This document shows positions 25,178-34,682 of a stretch of 64,000 bases of DNA, one piece after another; positions within the stretch are counted from its first letter, which is position 1; each line of letters opens with the position of its first letter. The notes under the pieces were generated by a model, which did no database searches, had not been told where the DNA came from, and was given only the letters and a program-made list of their open reading frames with translations. Origin of the DNA: Deltaproteobacteria bacterium (GTDB lineage: Bacteria > Bdellovibrionota > UBA2394); contig JAFLCD010000002.1 in assembly GCA_017302715.1 (NCBI GenBank), positions 193,882-257,881 on the forward strand, written 5' to 3'. The position numbers and the translations under genes are program-made.

Positions 25178-26257
25178 GTGTTCCTTCCTATCGGCAGCAA
25201 TCTACCTTTTTTTAAATTTCCTGTCGTAACGGTCTGCTGGATTCTCGCGAGTCTTTTTCTTTTTTCAATGGTGACAACTCCAGAGCTTCAGCAAAATTCT
25301 CAGATCAAAACAGAAGCTCAAATTAAAGAGTTTCATAAAACACTTACTTATCAGATGTCGTTTATTCCGGCAGAGACTCAGCCCACTTGGAAATATTTTT
25401 CTTATCAATTTATACACGCCAATTGGGGACATCTCGTTTCGAATATGTGGTATCTCGCCATCTTTGGATGGATACTTGAAAATGCTCTAGGCGGTGGACT
25501 CTTTTTATTTTTAACTTTAGCTTTTGGAGCACTCGCTGTTTTTCCCGAATTTATTTTTCAGGCAGATCCTCATATGCCGATTGTAGGAGCTTCGGGTGCA
25601 GTTGCATTTATGATGGGCGCCGCCGTCTCACTTTTTCCAAAAGCGAAGGTGAAATTATTATTTTCACTTGTTCCGCTTCCAAATATCCCAACGAGCTTTT
25701 TCTTTCCGCTGAGATATTTAGTTTATTTTTGGTTGATCATGCAAGTTTCTGGTTTAGCTAGAAATGCTTGGCTTGAGCCAACGCCAGTTGCGTACGCCAC
25801 TCATCTCGCTGGATTTTCTTTTGGTTTGATTGCGGGTGCGCTTTTAAGTTTGAGAAGAAAAGAAAAATGGATTGATGTGGAGTTGAGTGGAAAAGATTTA
25901 AAAGAATTTTATGCAAGCTTATCAGCTTATCAACAACAGCAATTTGAAGAAGCGAATCAAAATTTTGAGAAGCTCAGTAAAAAATGGCCGTGGATGATTC
26001 GATTTCAAATTCAACTTTTTCACATTGCGATTTCTCATAAGCAAAAAGATCTCGCCGAAAAAATTTGGAAAAATATGATGCCGCAACTTTTGATGATGCG
26101 AAGAGCTCAAGACGCCGAACTCGCTCTTCGAGAATTTTTAATGACTTTCGGGGAGCTTCCTCCACTTCTTGTCCAGGAACGCATTCTCATCACCAAACTG
26201 CTTAAATCGCGCTCAGCCACGGCTGAGGAACTTTCGTTACGGCTCCAAGCTAGCTAA
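25178..26257 (+). CDS. Rhomboid-family intramembrane serine protease with C-terminal helical domain
   Basis: A 359-residue protein. The rhomboid core has FIHANWGHLVSNM in the L1/TM2 region, the nucleophile in GASGAVAF (S139) and the catalytic His in YATHLAGFSFGLIAG (H209). About six or seven membrane helices precede a cytosolic C-terminal part of about 130 residues that looks like TPR-type helices (YQQQQFEEANQNFEKLSKKWP). The start is a GTG. It would cleave transmembrane substrates; none can be named. It stands alone between the 31-bp inverted repeat and a small ORF. Confidence 0.93.
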   Translation: MFLPIGSNLPFFKFPVVTVCWILASLFLFSMVTTPELQQNSQIKTEAQIKEFHKTLTYQMSFIPAETQPTWKYFSYQFIHANWGHLVSNMWYLAIFGWILENALGGGLFLFLTLAFGALAVFPEFIFQADPHMPIVGASGAVAFMMGAAVSLFPKAKVKLLFSLVPLPNIPTSFFFPLRYLVYFWLIMQVSGLARNAWLEPTPVAYATHLAGFSFGLIAGALLSLRRKEKWIDVELSGKDLKEFYASLSAYQQQQFEEANQNFEKLSKKWPWMIRFQIQLFHIAISHKQKDLAEKIWKNMMPQLLMMRRAQDAELALREFLMTFGELPPLLVQERILITKLLKSRSATAEELSLRLQAS

Positions 26258-26377
26258 TTCTCTTGTTGTTTCAATCGGTTAGTCCGGACCTATTGAAAAA
26301 TGCTGTGGTGCGTTAAACTATTGTTATCTCTGTCTCAAGGGTCTTTATGGTTAGGGGTTTTGTTAAGGAGTAGCGCT

Positions 26378-26512
26378 ATGAAATTCGTAAGCTTATTAGC
26401 TGCATTTTTAGTGATTGGATTCACGGCACCTGGAGTGTTCGTTTCAAAAATCGTTCCTTGTGAGCTGGATGAGAACCATCCTGATCAGTGTCGGGTCGAG
26501 TCGGGTGACTAA
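26378..26512 (+). CDS. Small exported peptide (44 residues)
   Basis: The frame from the ATG at 26378 is preceded by AAGGAG with 7-nt spacing and encodes MKFVSLLAAFLVIGFTAPG, a signal or membrane segment, followed by a short acidic tail with two Cys (PCELDENHPDQCRVE). The upstream frame from 26300 lacks a ribosome-binding site. No family recognised. It may be a secreted micropeptide or a single-span membrane peptide. Confidence 0.55.
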   Translation: MKFVSLLAAFLVIGFTAPGVFVSKIVPCELDENHPDQCRVESGD

Positions 26513-26539
26513 CGATTAAAAGATGAGTTTGACTCGGGG

Positions 26540-26568
26540 CGTATACCCCTTTTTTTGAGGGGTATACG
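26540..26568. terminator. Hairpin with T-rich loop after the small ORF
   Basis: CGTATACCCC (26540-26549) pairs with GGGGTATACG (26559-26568), extended by T26550-A26558, with a loop made almost wholly of T. The stem is stable and lies between the small ORF and the DUF4175 gene. There is no T-run after it, so it is not a classic terminator and could be a regulatory hairpin. Confidence 0.55.
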
Positions 26569-26611
26569 ACTGCCTCGACCTTCGATGTCACAGAGTCTAA
26601 ACTTATTTTAG

Positions 26612-29104
26612 ATGCTTTCATTTTTAAAGCGAGAGCTTTGGCGTTTTCGGTTTTACAAAAGCCTTGAGTCTTTGGCTTTTGCCGTTTTGATTTTTTTCGC
26701 TGTTACTCAATTCGGATTTTTTTCTAAGCTTTTTTTTCAAGCCTTCATCGATTTTAATCCTTTTTTTATTTTATTTAGAAATACCTGCGTTGTGGTGGGG
26801 ATGGGGCTCTCACTTACATTTCTCTACTTTAAAATTTCTTCGATTTTAAAAATTAAAATTTCGGATGTCGCTTCCGAAATTGAAAAGCAAAATATTTATT
26901 TTAAAGAACATCCCAATCGTCGAGGTGAACTTCGAACGGCTGCGTTGATGTTAGAAAATTCTCTCGATAATTCTTCGGAGGATTTTCAAGAAGCTCACCT
27001 TAATATTTGGAATCGACGTTTACCTAAATTTCAAAGATTTCTTTTGCCTCGTCGAGAATTCTATTTTTCAATTGCACTTATTTTTTTAACAAGTTCTCTC
27101 AGCATTTTTTTGCACTCTCACTACGTCAGAACATTGCCGACGAATATTCAACCTTGGACGCCCACGCAATTTGAAATTCGACTTCCGTTTGAAGGCGCTA
27201 TTTGGAATACACAGCCCGGAGCTCTTTCGGGTATCGCTTCTTCTGAAGTTCGATTTAAAACTCCCAAATTCTCTTGGGGCCTTCGGACTTTTCTTTACGT
27301 TCAAGAGCTCAATCAAAAATGGGTCGCATATCCGTGCAAAGAATTTTGTGAACTTACTTTAAAAGAGCGTGGTCAGTACGCCGTAGGAACTCAGTTCTTT
27401 CGTTCGTCTTTTTTCCCCCTTCAAGTGGTTCCAGATGAAGCGCCTAAAGCTGTTCTCATGGTCAAAGTGGACAGTGAATGGTTGCCCGCGACAACGATCG
27501 AAGTTTTAAATAAAAAAGAATTGTTGTTTCAGTTTTCAGCAAGTGATGACATTCGCTTAACGCAGATTGAGCTTCGCCATCGCTTTCAAGATACAGATGA
27601 AGTGGTGCAGAAGTGGTCGCTACATGAAGATCATTTTAAACAAGAACTCACTTTGTCCTTAGAAGGTTGGAAGGGTGGAGCTCACGAAGTTTATTTAAAA
27701 CTTTTTGATGCCACTCAATCGGCCAATTCAGCTCCGATTTATATTTTGTTTGCCGATGAAAACACTCTGCGAGAAAAACGCCTTCAAGATTTGCGCGCGA
27801 TGCTCGATGAGTGGGTGCATGTGCTTGGAGATTTGATCGATACGGATCAAGATCAAAAGCTTGCGGGCGGATTGCTCAAGCGATTTCAAGAGATGACTTA
27901 TCCTGAGCAAGAAGAAAATTCTTTGATGACCGCTTATATCAAAGAATTGAAATCCTTAGGTCATCGCATTGAAAATTGGGCAAAGTTTTCTCCTGATTTC
28001 TCGGAATTAAAAAAACTTATTCCAAAGACCGAAAAGGCGATTTTGTATGGGCTTTCGCTGATGTTTCAAGAAAAGACAGGTGAAATTCAGGCAGCGGCCG
28101 ACTCGCTTCACTCAAGTCGAGATGATCTCAATAAAATGCTTGAGAAAATTCGCGAAGGAAAAATGGATTTAAATTCTAAAGATCTCGACGAAGCTTTTAA
28201 AAAATTGGCGTCGCAACTCGAAGAGATGCAGAAGAAAATTCGTGAGCTTCCTCAGGGGCCTCAAGATGACTTGTTAAACCGCGAAGCTCTGCAAAACGAA
28301 GCCGATGAAAGTGATAATCTTTTAAAACGTATTGAAGATATAAAAAAACAAGCGGCCAATGGTGATAACAAAGGAGCGCTCAAAGAACTTGAATCTCTTC
28401 TCAATCAACTTTCTATTCTTTCAAAAGAGATGGAGAGATCTCTCGATCAGTGGAAAAATAATTTAGATAAAGGTGCCTTGCAAAGTGCCGAGAGATATTC
28501 AAAAAGTTTAAAAGACATTCAAAAGCAACAAGAGGAATTGGCCAAGAAAACAGATCGTCTCAAAGAAAAGGCAGAGAAATTGGAAGGGGATAGTCAAAAA
28601 AATTGGCAGCCCATTGATCCTGATAAGGCAAAAGCTTTAAAAAAAGAATTTGCTCAAGCTCAAAAAGAGCAGCAGAAAATTTCTGAAAAATTAAAACAGA
28701 CGATTGATCAGTACGATAAAGACGCTGAAGGATCAGAGTGGCAGCAAGTTCTTCGATCCAATGAAGCTAAGCAAAGCGAAGAACAAATTTCGGATCGCAT
28801 GAAGTCTTCGTCGGACGCCTTAAATGAAGCGAAAGCTTTTGAGTCAATGACTAATCAAGCTGAGGCGATCGAGCTTCTAAAGAACGCGCAAAAGTCTCAG
28901 CAGCAGACGTTAGATAATATCAAATCGGCTGGATCGTCTTCATCAAAACCTACAGCTAGAGCCGAAAAAGTAGAGATCGTTGGAAACGAAAAACAAGGTG
29001 AAAAAGAGCGAAGACGAAAAATCATGGATTCTCTTAAGCAAAAGGTGGACGATCGATATCAGAAGAGTCATGAGCACTATTTCGAAGATCTTTTGCAGCG
29101 TTAA
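26612..29104 (+). CDS. DUF4175-like membrane protein with long coiled-coil
   Basis: An 830-residue protein. Two or three transmembrane helices lie in the first 155 residues (AFAVLIFFAVTQFGFFSKLFF; the segment at about 60-78; and FYFSIALIFLTSSLSIFL). A periplasmic beta-rich region of about 220 residues follows, and the rest (from about residue 390) is strongly charged coiled coil (LEEMQKKIRELPQG; KDIQKQQEELAKKTDRLKEKAEK). The layout matches DUF4175 proteins found with MoxR/DUF58/BatA genes. It heads the six-gene operon to 36706. The next gene starts 35 nt inside it. Role in the system is unknown. Confidence 0.8.
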   Translation: MLSFLKRELWRFRFYKSLESLAFAVLIFFAVTQFGFFSKLFFQAFIDFNPFFILFRNTCVVVGMGLSLTFLYFKISSILKIKISDVASEIEKQNIYFKEHPNRRGELRTAALMLENSLDNSSEDFQEAHLNIWNRRLPKFQRFLLPRREFYFSIALIFLTSSLSIFLHSHYVRTLPTNIQPWTPTQFEIRLPFEGAIWNTQPGALSGIASSEVRFKTPKFSWGLRTFLYVQELNQKWVAYPCKEFCELTLKERGQYAVGTQFFRSSFFPLQVVPDEAPKAVLMVKVDSEWLPATTIEVLNKKELLFQFSASDDIRLTQIELRHRFQDTDEVVQKWSLHEDHFKQELTLSLEGWKGGAHEVYLKLFDATQSANSAPIYILFADENTLREKRLQDLRAMLDEWVHVLGDLIDTDQDQKLAGGLLKRFQEMTYPEQEENSLMTAYIKELKSLGHRIENWAKFSPDFSELKKLIPKTEKAILYGLSLMFQEKTGEIQAAADSLHSSRDDLNKMLEKIREGKMDLNSKDLDEAFKKLASQLEEMQKKIRELPQGPQDDLLNREALQNEADESDNLLKRIEDIKKQAANGDNKGALKELESLLNQLSILSKEMERSLDQWKNNLDKGALQSAERYSKSLKDIQKQQEELAKKTDRLKEKAEKLEGDSQKNWQPIDPDKAKALKKEFAQAQKEQQKISEKLKQTIDQYDKDAEGSEWQQVLRSNEAKQSEEQISDRMKSSSDALNEAKAFESMTNQAEAIELLKNAQKSQQQTLDNIKSAGSSSSKPTARAEKVEIVGNEKQGEKERRRKIMDSLKQKVDDRYQKSHEHYFEDLLQR

Positions 29105-30410
29105 AAACTTTTCGATTCTCATTGGAATTTTCTTCAGCATTTTTATTTTTTCTTTGAATGCATCAGCGGCTCGACTCGAAAGTTTTGATAATTATTTTAA
29201 AGGTTCATCTTTAGGTCCTGTTCAAAAGAAAGAATCCGCTCATTTTGTGGTGTCTTGGGTGAATCCCAAGGATGAACTCATCGCAGATAGTTTACTTCAA
29301 CATTTAGAAGCCGCTCACCAAGAACTTAATCCAATTTTTAAGGATTCCAGTGAGACGAGGGCTAAAGTACCCGTAGAGATTTTTCCAGATTTGAAAAGTT
29401 TTTCGGATGTTTCAAAGCTGAGTATGGCGAGATTCAAAGCCACGGGCACAATTGCGCTGACACTTGATCAACGGCTGATGATTTTATCTCCACGAAATTT
29501 AGTCACCGGTTACAATTGGGCCGTGACGGTGGTTCACGAGTACGTTCACTATCTCATTCGAGAAATCAGCATGGATCATATTCCTATTTGGTTGCACGAA
29601 GGTGTGGCGCAAATTTTTCAAGGCTATCCTTACCAAAAAGAAATGAAGTTAAGTCCATCTCAGTGGGGACTTTTTAAAAAATCGAAAGAGAAAAACAAAT
29701 TACTTGATCTTGATACTCTTAAAGAACCTTTTCCCACTCGTAAAACTCCTGAAGAGGCAGAGCTTGCTTATATCGAAGCTCTGCTTTTTGCGGATTGGCT
29801 CAATAAAAAGTGCGGAGTTTTAAAAGTGATTCACTCGGCGGGTCGACTTAAATCTGTAGAAAAAGCTCTGAGTGAATGCACAGGTTGGTCAAATGAAGTT
29901 TTAAAGAAAAAATTCATGCAAGAAATTTTAGCGAACGTTACTATTCCCGCGGGTAAAGACGTAGAATTTTTTGCGAGAGATTTCTCGGGTGGAGATCCAC
30001 TTGAAGTCGAAGGAAAAAAAGCCGATAAAAAATCTCGAGATTTTGCGCAGCTTTCTACGGAACTTTTTAAGCAGGGGAGATATCGATCTTCGGCCACAGA
30101 ATTAGAAAAAGCTTTTAAAGAAAGTCCTGTTCATCCGCCTAGCTGGCAGCGGCAATTAGCGTCCGCTTACGAAAAAGTGGGAGAGAAGAAAAAAAGCGCA
30201 AGTATTTTAGATCAAGTAGTAAGAGATTATCCGGATGACGCGGCCGCATGGTATTTGATTGCTCAGCAGCAGTATAAAAACGGCGAGCAAAAGCCAGCTT
30301 GGATTTCATTTGTAAAAGCTTTTTTTATTAATCCTTTTTTAGATGGCTTAGCAGAAGAAATGCGAACGCTTCGCGAAAAGAATCCTTCGTTTAATTATAG
30401 CTTTTTCTAA
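29070..30410 (+). CDS. Exported gluzincin-like peptidase with C-terminal TPR helices
   Basis: A 446-residue protein from the ATG at 29070, with AGAAGAG upstream and a signal or anchor (NFSILIGIFFSIFIFSLNASA). The zinc motif is TVVHEYVHYLI, followed by IPIWLHEGVAQIFQ, whose Glu would be the third ligand, as in the peptidase MA-like superfamily. The C-terminal 120 residues form TPR-like repeats (RSSATELEKAFKESPVHP; AAWYLIAQQQYKNGEQKPA). It overlaps the DUF4175 gene by 35 nt and precedes moxR by 22 bp, so it belongs to that operon. Substrate unknown. Confidence 0.8.
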   Translation: MSTISKIFCSVKNFSILIGIFFSIFIFSLNASAARLESFDNYFKGSSLGPVQKKESAHFVVSWVNPKDELIADSLLQHLEAAHQELNPIFKDSSETRAKVPVEIFPDLKSFSDVSKLSMARFKATGTIALTLDQRLMILSPRNLVTGYNWAVTVVHEYVHYLIREISMDHIPIWLHEGVAQIFQGYPYQKEMKLSPSQWGLFKKSKEKNKLLDLDTLKEPFPTRKTPEEAELAYIEALLFADWLNKKCGVLKVIHSAGRLKSVEKALSECTGWSNEVLKKKFMQEILANVTIPAGKDVEFFARDFSGGDPLEVEGKKADKKSRDFAQLSTELFKQGRYRSSATELEKAFKESPVHPPSWQRQLASAYEKVGEKKKSASILDQVVRDYPDDAAAWYLIAQQQYKNGEQKPAWISFVKAFFINPFLDGLAEEMRTLREKNPSFNYSFF

Positions 30411-30432
30411 TCGCTTTCGAAAAAATAGACCT

Positions 30433-31413
30433 ATGAGCGAATTATCTTCTGACCTGCGAATGCAGGAAAAAATGGTTCAATCCTTTCAACAAATTCGAAA
30501 AGAGCTCCACCAAAATATTGTCGGCATGGAGACTGCGATGGATGCGATGTTTTGGACTTTGCTCTGTCAGGGGCACGCTCTTTTTGTGGGAGTTCCAGGT
30601 CTTGCCAAAACTTTGTTGATCTCATCTTTGTCTGAGCTCCTCAGTTTAAAATTTAATCGCATTCAATTCACTCCGGATATGATGCCAAGTGATTTGTTAG
30701 GTTCCGAAATTTTAGAAGAAGAAAAAACAACGGGCCGAAAAGTTTTTGAATTTCGCCGCGGCCCTATTTTTTGTCAGATGCTTTTGGCGGATGAAATCAA
30801 CCGAACGTCTCCAAAAACTCAGGCGGCTTTATTGCAGGCGATGCAGGAGTCTGAAGTAACCTATGCCGGCAAAAATTACGAATTGATGCCGCCTTTCGTG
30901 GTGTTCGCAACTCAAAACCCCATTGAGTCTGAGGGAACTTATCCTCTTCCGGAAGCTCAGCTCGATCGATTTTTACTTTCGATTCCTGTGGATTATCCAT
31001 CCGAAGCGGACGAACTTGAAATTGTTAAACGAACCACAAGTCAAAATCGCATTATCCTCGAACCTGTTTTATCTTCGGCTGATCTTTTAAAATATCAGAG
31101 TCTCGTAAAGAAAGTTCCGATGGACGATAAGTTAGTGAATCAAACTGTTCAGCTTGTGCGCCGCTCGCGTCCCGGAGAACAAATGTCAAAAGAACTTTCA
31201 GAAGTGATTCGCTTTGGCGCAGGCCCTCGAGCATCGCAAGCGATTGCCATGACAGCGAAGGCGAGAGCTCTGCTCGCAGGAAGATTCGCGGTGCGTGAAG
31301 AAGATATTTTTGCAGTTGCGCCCTTTGTGCTGAAGCACCGATTGGTTTTGCGTAGACTTCGCGATCAATCGGCAGAGTCCGTGGTTTCTCAATTGATCCA
31401 GGCCTCTATTTAA
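30433..31413 (+). CDS. moxR: MoxR-family AAA+ ATPase
   Basis: A 326-residue AAA+ protein with Walker A GVPGLAKT (G53 to T60), Walker B LLADEINRTSPKTQAALLQAMQE, and sensor 1 VFATQNPIESEGTYPLPEAQLDRF. MoxR proteins act as chaperones that mature or regulate partners bearing VWA/DUF58 domains; such partners follow directly. The ATG start is 22 bp after the peptidase gene. Identification is secure; the client is not known. Confidence 0.95.
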   Translation: MSELSSDLRMQEKMVQSFQQIRKELHQNIVGMETAMDAMFWTLLCQGHALFVGVPGLAKTLLISSLSELLSLKFNRIQFTPDMMPSDLLGSEILEEEKTTGRKVFEFRRGPIFCQMLLADEINRTSPKTQAALLQAMQESEVTYAGKNYELMPPFVVFATQNPIESEGTYPLPEAQLDRFLLSIPVDYPSEADELEIVKRTTSQNRIILEPVLSSADLLKYQSLVKKVPMDDKLVNQTVQLVRRSRPGEQMSKELSEVIRFGAGPRASQAIAMTAKARALLAGRFAVREEDIFAVAPFVLKHRLVLRRLRDQSAESVVSQLIQASI

Positions 31414-31422
31414 AGGTGAACT

Positions 31423-32220
31423 TTGCTTCCTATTTCTGAAGCTCAACTGATTGAATTCGCAAAGACTGTCGAGGTCGCGTCGACCTATGTTTTGGAGGGA
31501 TTGCATCATTCAGCAAGAGGTGGGCAGGGAAGAGAATTTCACTCAAGTTTGCCGTATTCAGTTGGCGAAGATATTAAATTTTTAGATTGGAAAAGATACG
31601 CGGCCACTGAAAAATATTTCGTAAACCGATTTCAAAAAGAGGAGAAGGCTGGCTGGACGATATTGCTCGATTCATCTGAAAGCATGACTTACGGCAATAA
31701 AGCGCACTGGGCGCGGTTTTGGGCGGGCTCTTTATTTTTCTTGTCTAAAGTTTGGGGCGATTCTTGTTCTCTTTTTCCGGAGAAAAATTTTCATTTTGAT
31801 GAAACAATTCAAAGTCTCAGCCATTTGGGTGGGGGAGTGAATAAACTTTCTGAAATTCATTTTGATGTGCCTTCGCAAGATCGTTTGATTATTCTTTCTG
31901 ATTTTTTTTGGCCAAACTCTGAACTCAATCGAATTTTAAATTCGGCGAGCGAGAACTTTTCTTCTGTGTCCGCTCTTCAGATTTTAAATCCTGAAGAAGT
32001 AAGTTTTAAATTTTCGGGTGTCATTGAGTTTTCAGATTTAGAATCAAGCGAGAAATTAATTTTGGATTCTCGATCGGTGCGTTCTGCTTATTTAAAAAAA
32101 TTAGCAGAGCTTCAAAATGCCTTAGATAAAAGAACATCCGAATCTTTTTTTCATATGACGTTAGCCGCTCAGGATGAAAAGTTAGAAAAACAACTGATGA
32201 AGTTTTTTGAGAGACTATGA
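31423..32220 (+). CDS. DUF58 protein
   Basis: A 265-residue cytosolic protein of the DUF58 family: GREFHSSLPYSVGEDIKFLDWKRYAATEKYFVNRF, then a VWA-like core with LLDSSESMTYG, which carries a MIDAS-like DxSxS. The start is a TTG with AAAGGTGA 6 nt upstream, 9 bp after moxR. MoxR-DUF58 pairing is conserved in many bacteria. The 3' end overlaps the next ATG by 4 nt (ATGA). Confidence 0.92.
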   Translation: MLPISEAQLIEFAKTVEVASTYVLEGLHHSARGGQGREFHSSLPYSVGEDIKFLDWKRYAATEKYFVNRFQKEEKAGWTILLDSSESMTYGNKAHWARFWAGSLFFLSKVWGDSCSLFPEKNFHFDETIQSLSHLGGGVNKLSEIHFDVPSQDRLIILSDFFWPNSELNRILNSASENFSSVSALQILNPEEVSFKFSGVIEFSDLESSEKLILDSRSVRSAYLKKLAELQNALDKRTSESFFHMTLAAQDEKLEKQLMKFFERL

Positions 32221-34682
32221 GCTTTTTAAGTATTTTATTTTTATGGGCCAGTCTTTCTGCAGTTGTTCCTGTGGTTATCGCCCTTTGGAATCGCAAGCGA
32301 CATCGCACCGAAAAGTTCGGTGGTTATTTTTTACTGAAACAAATTACGGAGACAACTCAAAGACGGATTCGTTTATTTGAAATTTTAAAACTTCTTAATC
32401 GTATTTGTCTTTTTATTTTGCTTGTTCTTATTTTTGCTGAGCCTTTTAAAAAAGTTAAAATTTTCTCTCAAGCTGAGGAAGGTTTTGCGCTTTTGCTCGA
32501 CACCGGACGTGTGATGCAGGCGAGTGCAGAAAATGGAAGAAGCCTTGTTTCGTATCAGGAAGAAAAAGTTCGTGAGCTTTTGCAGAAATTTCCTAAACAA
32601 GCTCAAGGGAGTATTTTTTTCGTCAGTGATCGATGTGGTGCCATGAAATTGGAGGGGCAAAAATTAACCGGCACGGCCAGTGATTGGCTCTCGGCTTTTC
32701 GCCCTGATTTAGTTTCGTATTCGAATGCTGAAACAAAATCTGAAGCGCTTATTCAATGCCTTGGTCGAATTGAAATGCTCTTTGGACAGAAAAAAATCTA
32801 TATGGCTTTTATCTCGCCACTTCCCGACACATTGGATGAGGTGCAACTGAAAAAATCTTCGTTTCAGATCGAAAGTCTTCCTACTCCTTTGCAAGTGAAT
32901 GTGCAGAACGTAAAAGTTTTGGAAGAGCAGAAAGGCTCTCGTGTTCGTTTGCATATCGATCCACCAGCCTCTCGCCAGGCAACTCTGATTCAAGAGGCGG
33001 GTAGTGAAAAGGTTCGTCTTGAAAACTTAGGGTCTGTGCAAGAGATTGTGGATTTGCCGGCTTCTGGAAAAACTTGGCTTTGGCTTCAGTCTAATAACGA
33101 TAGAGATCCATGGGTTTCTTCTCGTCTGGTTTCGATCGAGCAACAGCAAAGTTATCAGATTACGCTTTGGTCGATGAAAGAATCGCCAGGCTTTCAAAGT
33201 TTGCTCGCCGCTTTAAGAAATTACCCCGATTTAAAAGTGATCAGACAAATTGGAGGAAAGCCAAGCGGGAATCCCATTATCATTTATGGAGATAATCCTT
33301 TTCCTATCGAAGATTTAGAGCAAGCCTGGTTTTTTATTAACCCAGAAGCAGCTACGCCCTTTCCTACTCGTGACAAAAAACAATGGTCTTCGGGATCTCA
33401 GACGGCGGATGTTCAACGAAGTTTTCAAATCTCTACTCAGGATGGAAAAATTTTTATTCGTAAGTATCAAATTTTAGATCTCGACCGGTTTGAAACTTTA
33501 GAAACTTTTGAAGATGGAGCGCCCTCGCTTTTAAGAGATCGACAAGGTTCATCTCGAAGATGGATCTCTCCATTTGATTTAGAAGATCTCACGACAGATG
33601 TCGCACTTGAGCCCACATTTATCCCTTATCTTTATAGACGGCTTGAAAAATGGTTGGCTCCGCAAGCTTCTACAAACTCAAGTCATCTGCATCCGCTTTG
33701 GTTGATGCCCGGACGCACTCAACCAACTTCTGAAGTTTTAGTTCGTCAAGCTTGGCCCGGGATTTATATGGACGATGTGGAGACTAAAGTGATTGAAGCT
33801 TCTGCCTTGCCACAAAAATTTTTAAAAGTTTCTTCGGCTCAAATTCAAGAAACCACTCAAGAAGAGAAAGTTTCGAGGCGAGCTACTCTTATTCGCTGGT
33901 TAGTGGTCAGTTTATTTTTAGAACTTTTATTTTGCCTGATGAGCGCAAGAACTCTTGTATTTTTTTCTTTGATATTTGCGGCTTCGTTTTTCTTTCCCAC
34001 GCAGAGTTCGGTTTTTGCCGCTCCGACTATGCGCCCTATCAAGCTTGCCGTTTTTCAAGGGATGGATGCCGATCGAAAATTAGCTCTTACTCAATTTGAA
34101 TTCGACGCTGAGCGAATGTCTAACTTAGATTTCGAAAAACCTATCGATGTAAAAATGGATCAGCTTTGGGAAAATTCAGTCATTGTTTTTTCTTCAACTC
34201 GCGAATTTGGGCCACTGAGAAAAGAAGATCGAGAAAAAATCAGAGATTATTGTGAGCGGGGTGGTTTGCTTTTCTTCGATGATCCTCTGGCGACGACCGA
34301 TTCTGCTTTTTACAAAAGTGTTAAAAAAGAAATGTCAGAAATTTTTCCGTCTAGACCTTTTAAACCAGTATCCAAAGAAGATGTTCTCTTTAGAACTTTT
34401 TATTTGCTCTCTGAAGTCTCGGGCCGCAAATTAGCCTCTCCTTATTTGGAGGGAGTTGAGCTCGACAAGCGTTGGGTCGCGATTTTTTCATTTAATGATA
34501 TTTTGGGAGCTAATTTGAAAACAGCAAAAGGGGATTTTGCATATTCTGTAAGCCCTTATGGAATTTCTCAGCGTGTTTTGGCCAAGCGCTTACTTCTTAA
34601 TATCCTCATGTACTCAGTGGCACTCGATTATAAAGATGATGCGATTCATTTGCCTCATATTTTAAAAAGGCGGTCGCGATGA
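32217..34682 (+). CDS. BatA-like N-terminal membrane domain fused to DUF4159
   Basis: An 821-residue protein. The N-terminus (FLSILFLWASLSAVVPVVIALWNRKR and the second helix ICLFILLVLIFAEPF) is the BatA/aerotolerance membrane module. A long central beta-rich region follows, with two hydrophobic helices at about residues 562-600. The C-terminal 215 residues (RPIKLAVFQGMDADRK; DYCERGGLLFFDDP) look like DUF4159. The DUF4159 part would lie in the periplasm. It overlaps its neighbours on both sides by 4 nt. Confidence 0.85.
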   Translation: MSFLSILFLWASLSAVVPVVIALWNRKRHRTEKFGGYFLLKQITETTQRRIRLFEILKLLNRICLFILLVLIFAEPFKKVKIFSQAEEGFALLLDTGRVMQASAENGRSLVSYQEEKVRELLQKFPKQAQGSIFFVSDRCGAMKLEGQKLTGTASDWLSAFRPDLVSYSNAETKSEALIQCLGRIEMLFGQKKIYMAFISPLPDTLDEVQLKKSSFQIESLPTPLQVNVQNVKVLEEQKGSRVRLHIDPPASRQATLIQEAGSEKVRLENLGSVQEIVDLPASGKTWLWLQSNNDRDPWVSSRLVSIEQQQSYQITLWSMKESPGFQSLLAALRNYPDLKVIRQIGGKPSGNPIIIYGDNPFPIEDLEQAWFFINPEAATPFPTRDKKQWSSGSQTADVQRSFQISTQDGKIFIRKYQILDLDRFETLETFEDGAPSLLRDRQGSSRRWISPFDLEDLTTDVALEPTFIPYLYRRLEKWLAPQASTNSSHLHPLWLMPGRTQPTSEVLVRQAWPGIYMDDVETKVIEASALPQKFLKVSSAQIQETTQEEKVSRRATLIRWLVVSLFLELLFCLMSARTLVFFSLIFAASFFFPTQSSVFAAPTMRPIKLAVFQGMDADRKLALTQFEFDAERMSNLDFEKPIDVKMDQLWENSVIVFSSTREFGPLRKEDREKIRDYCERGGLLFFDDPLATTDSAFYKSVKKEMSEIFPSRPFKPVSKEDVLFRTFYLLSEVSGRKLASPYLEGVELDKRWVAIFSFNDILGANLKTAKGDFAYSVSPYGISQRVLAKRLLLNILMYSVALDYKDDAIHLPHILKRRSR

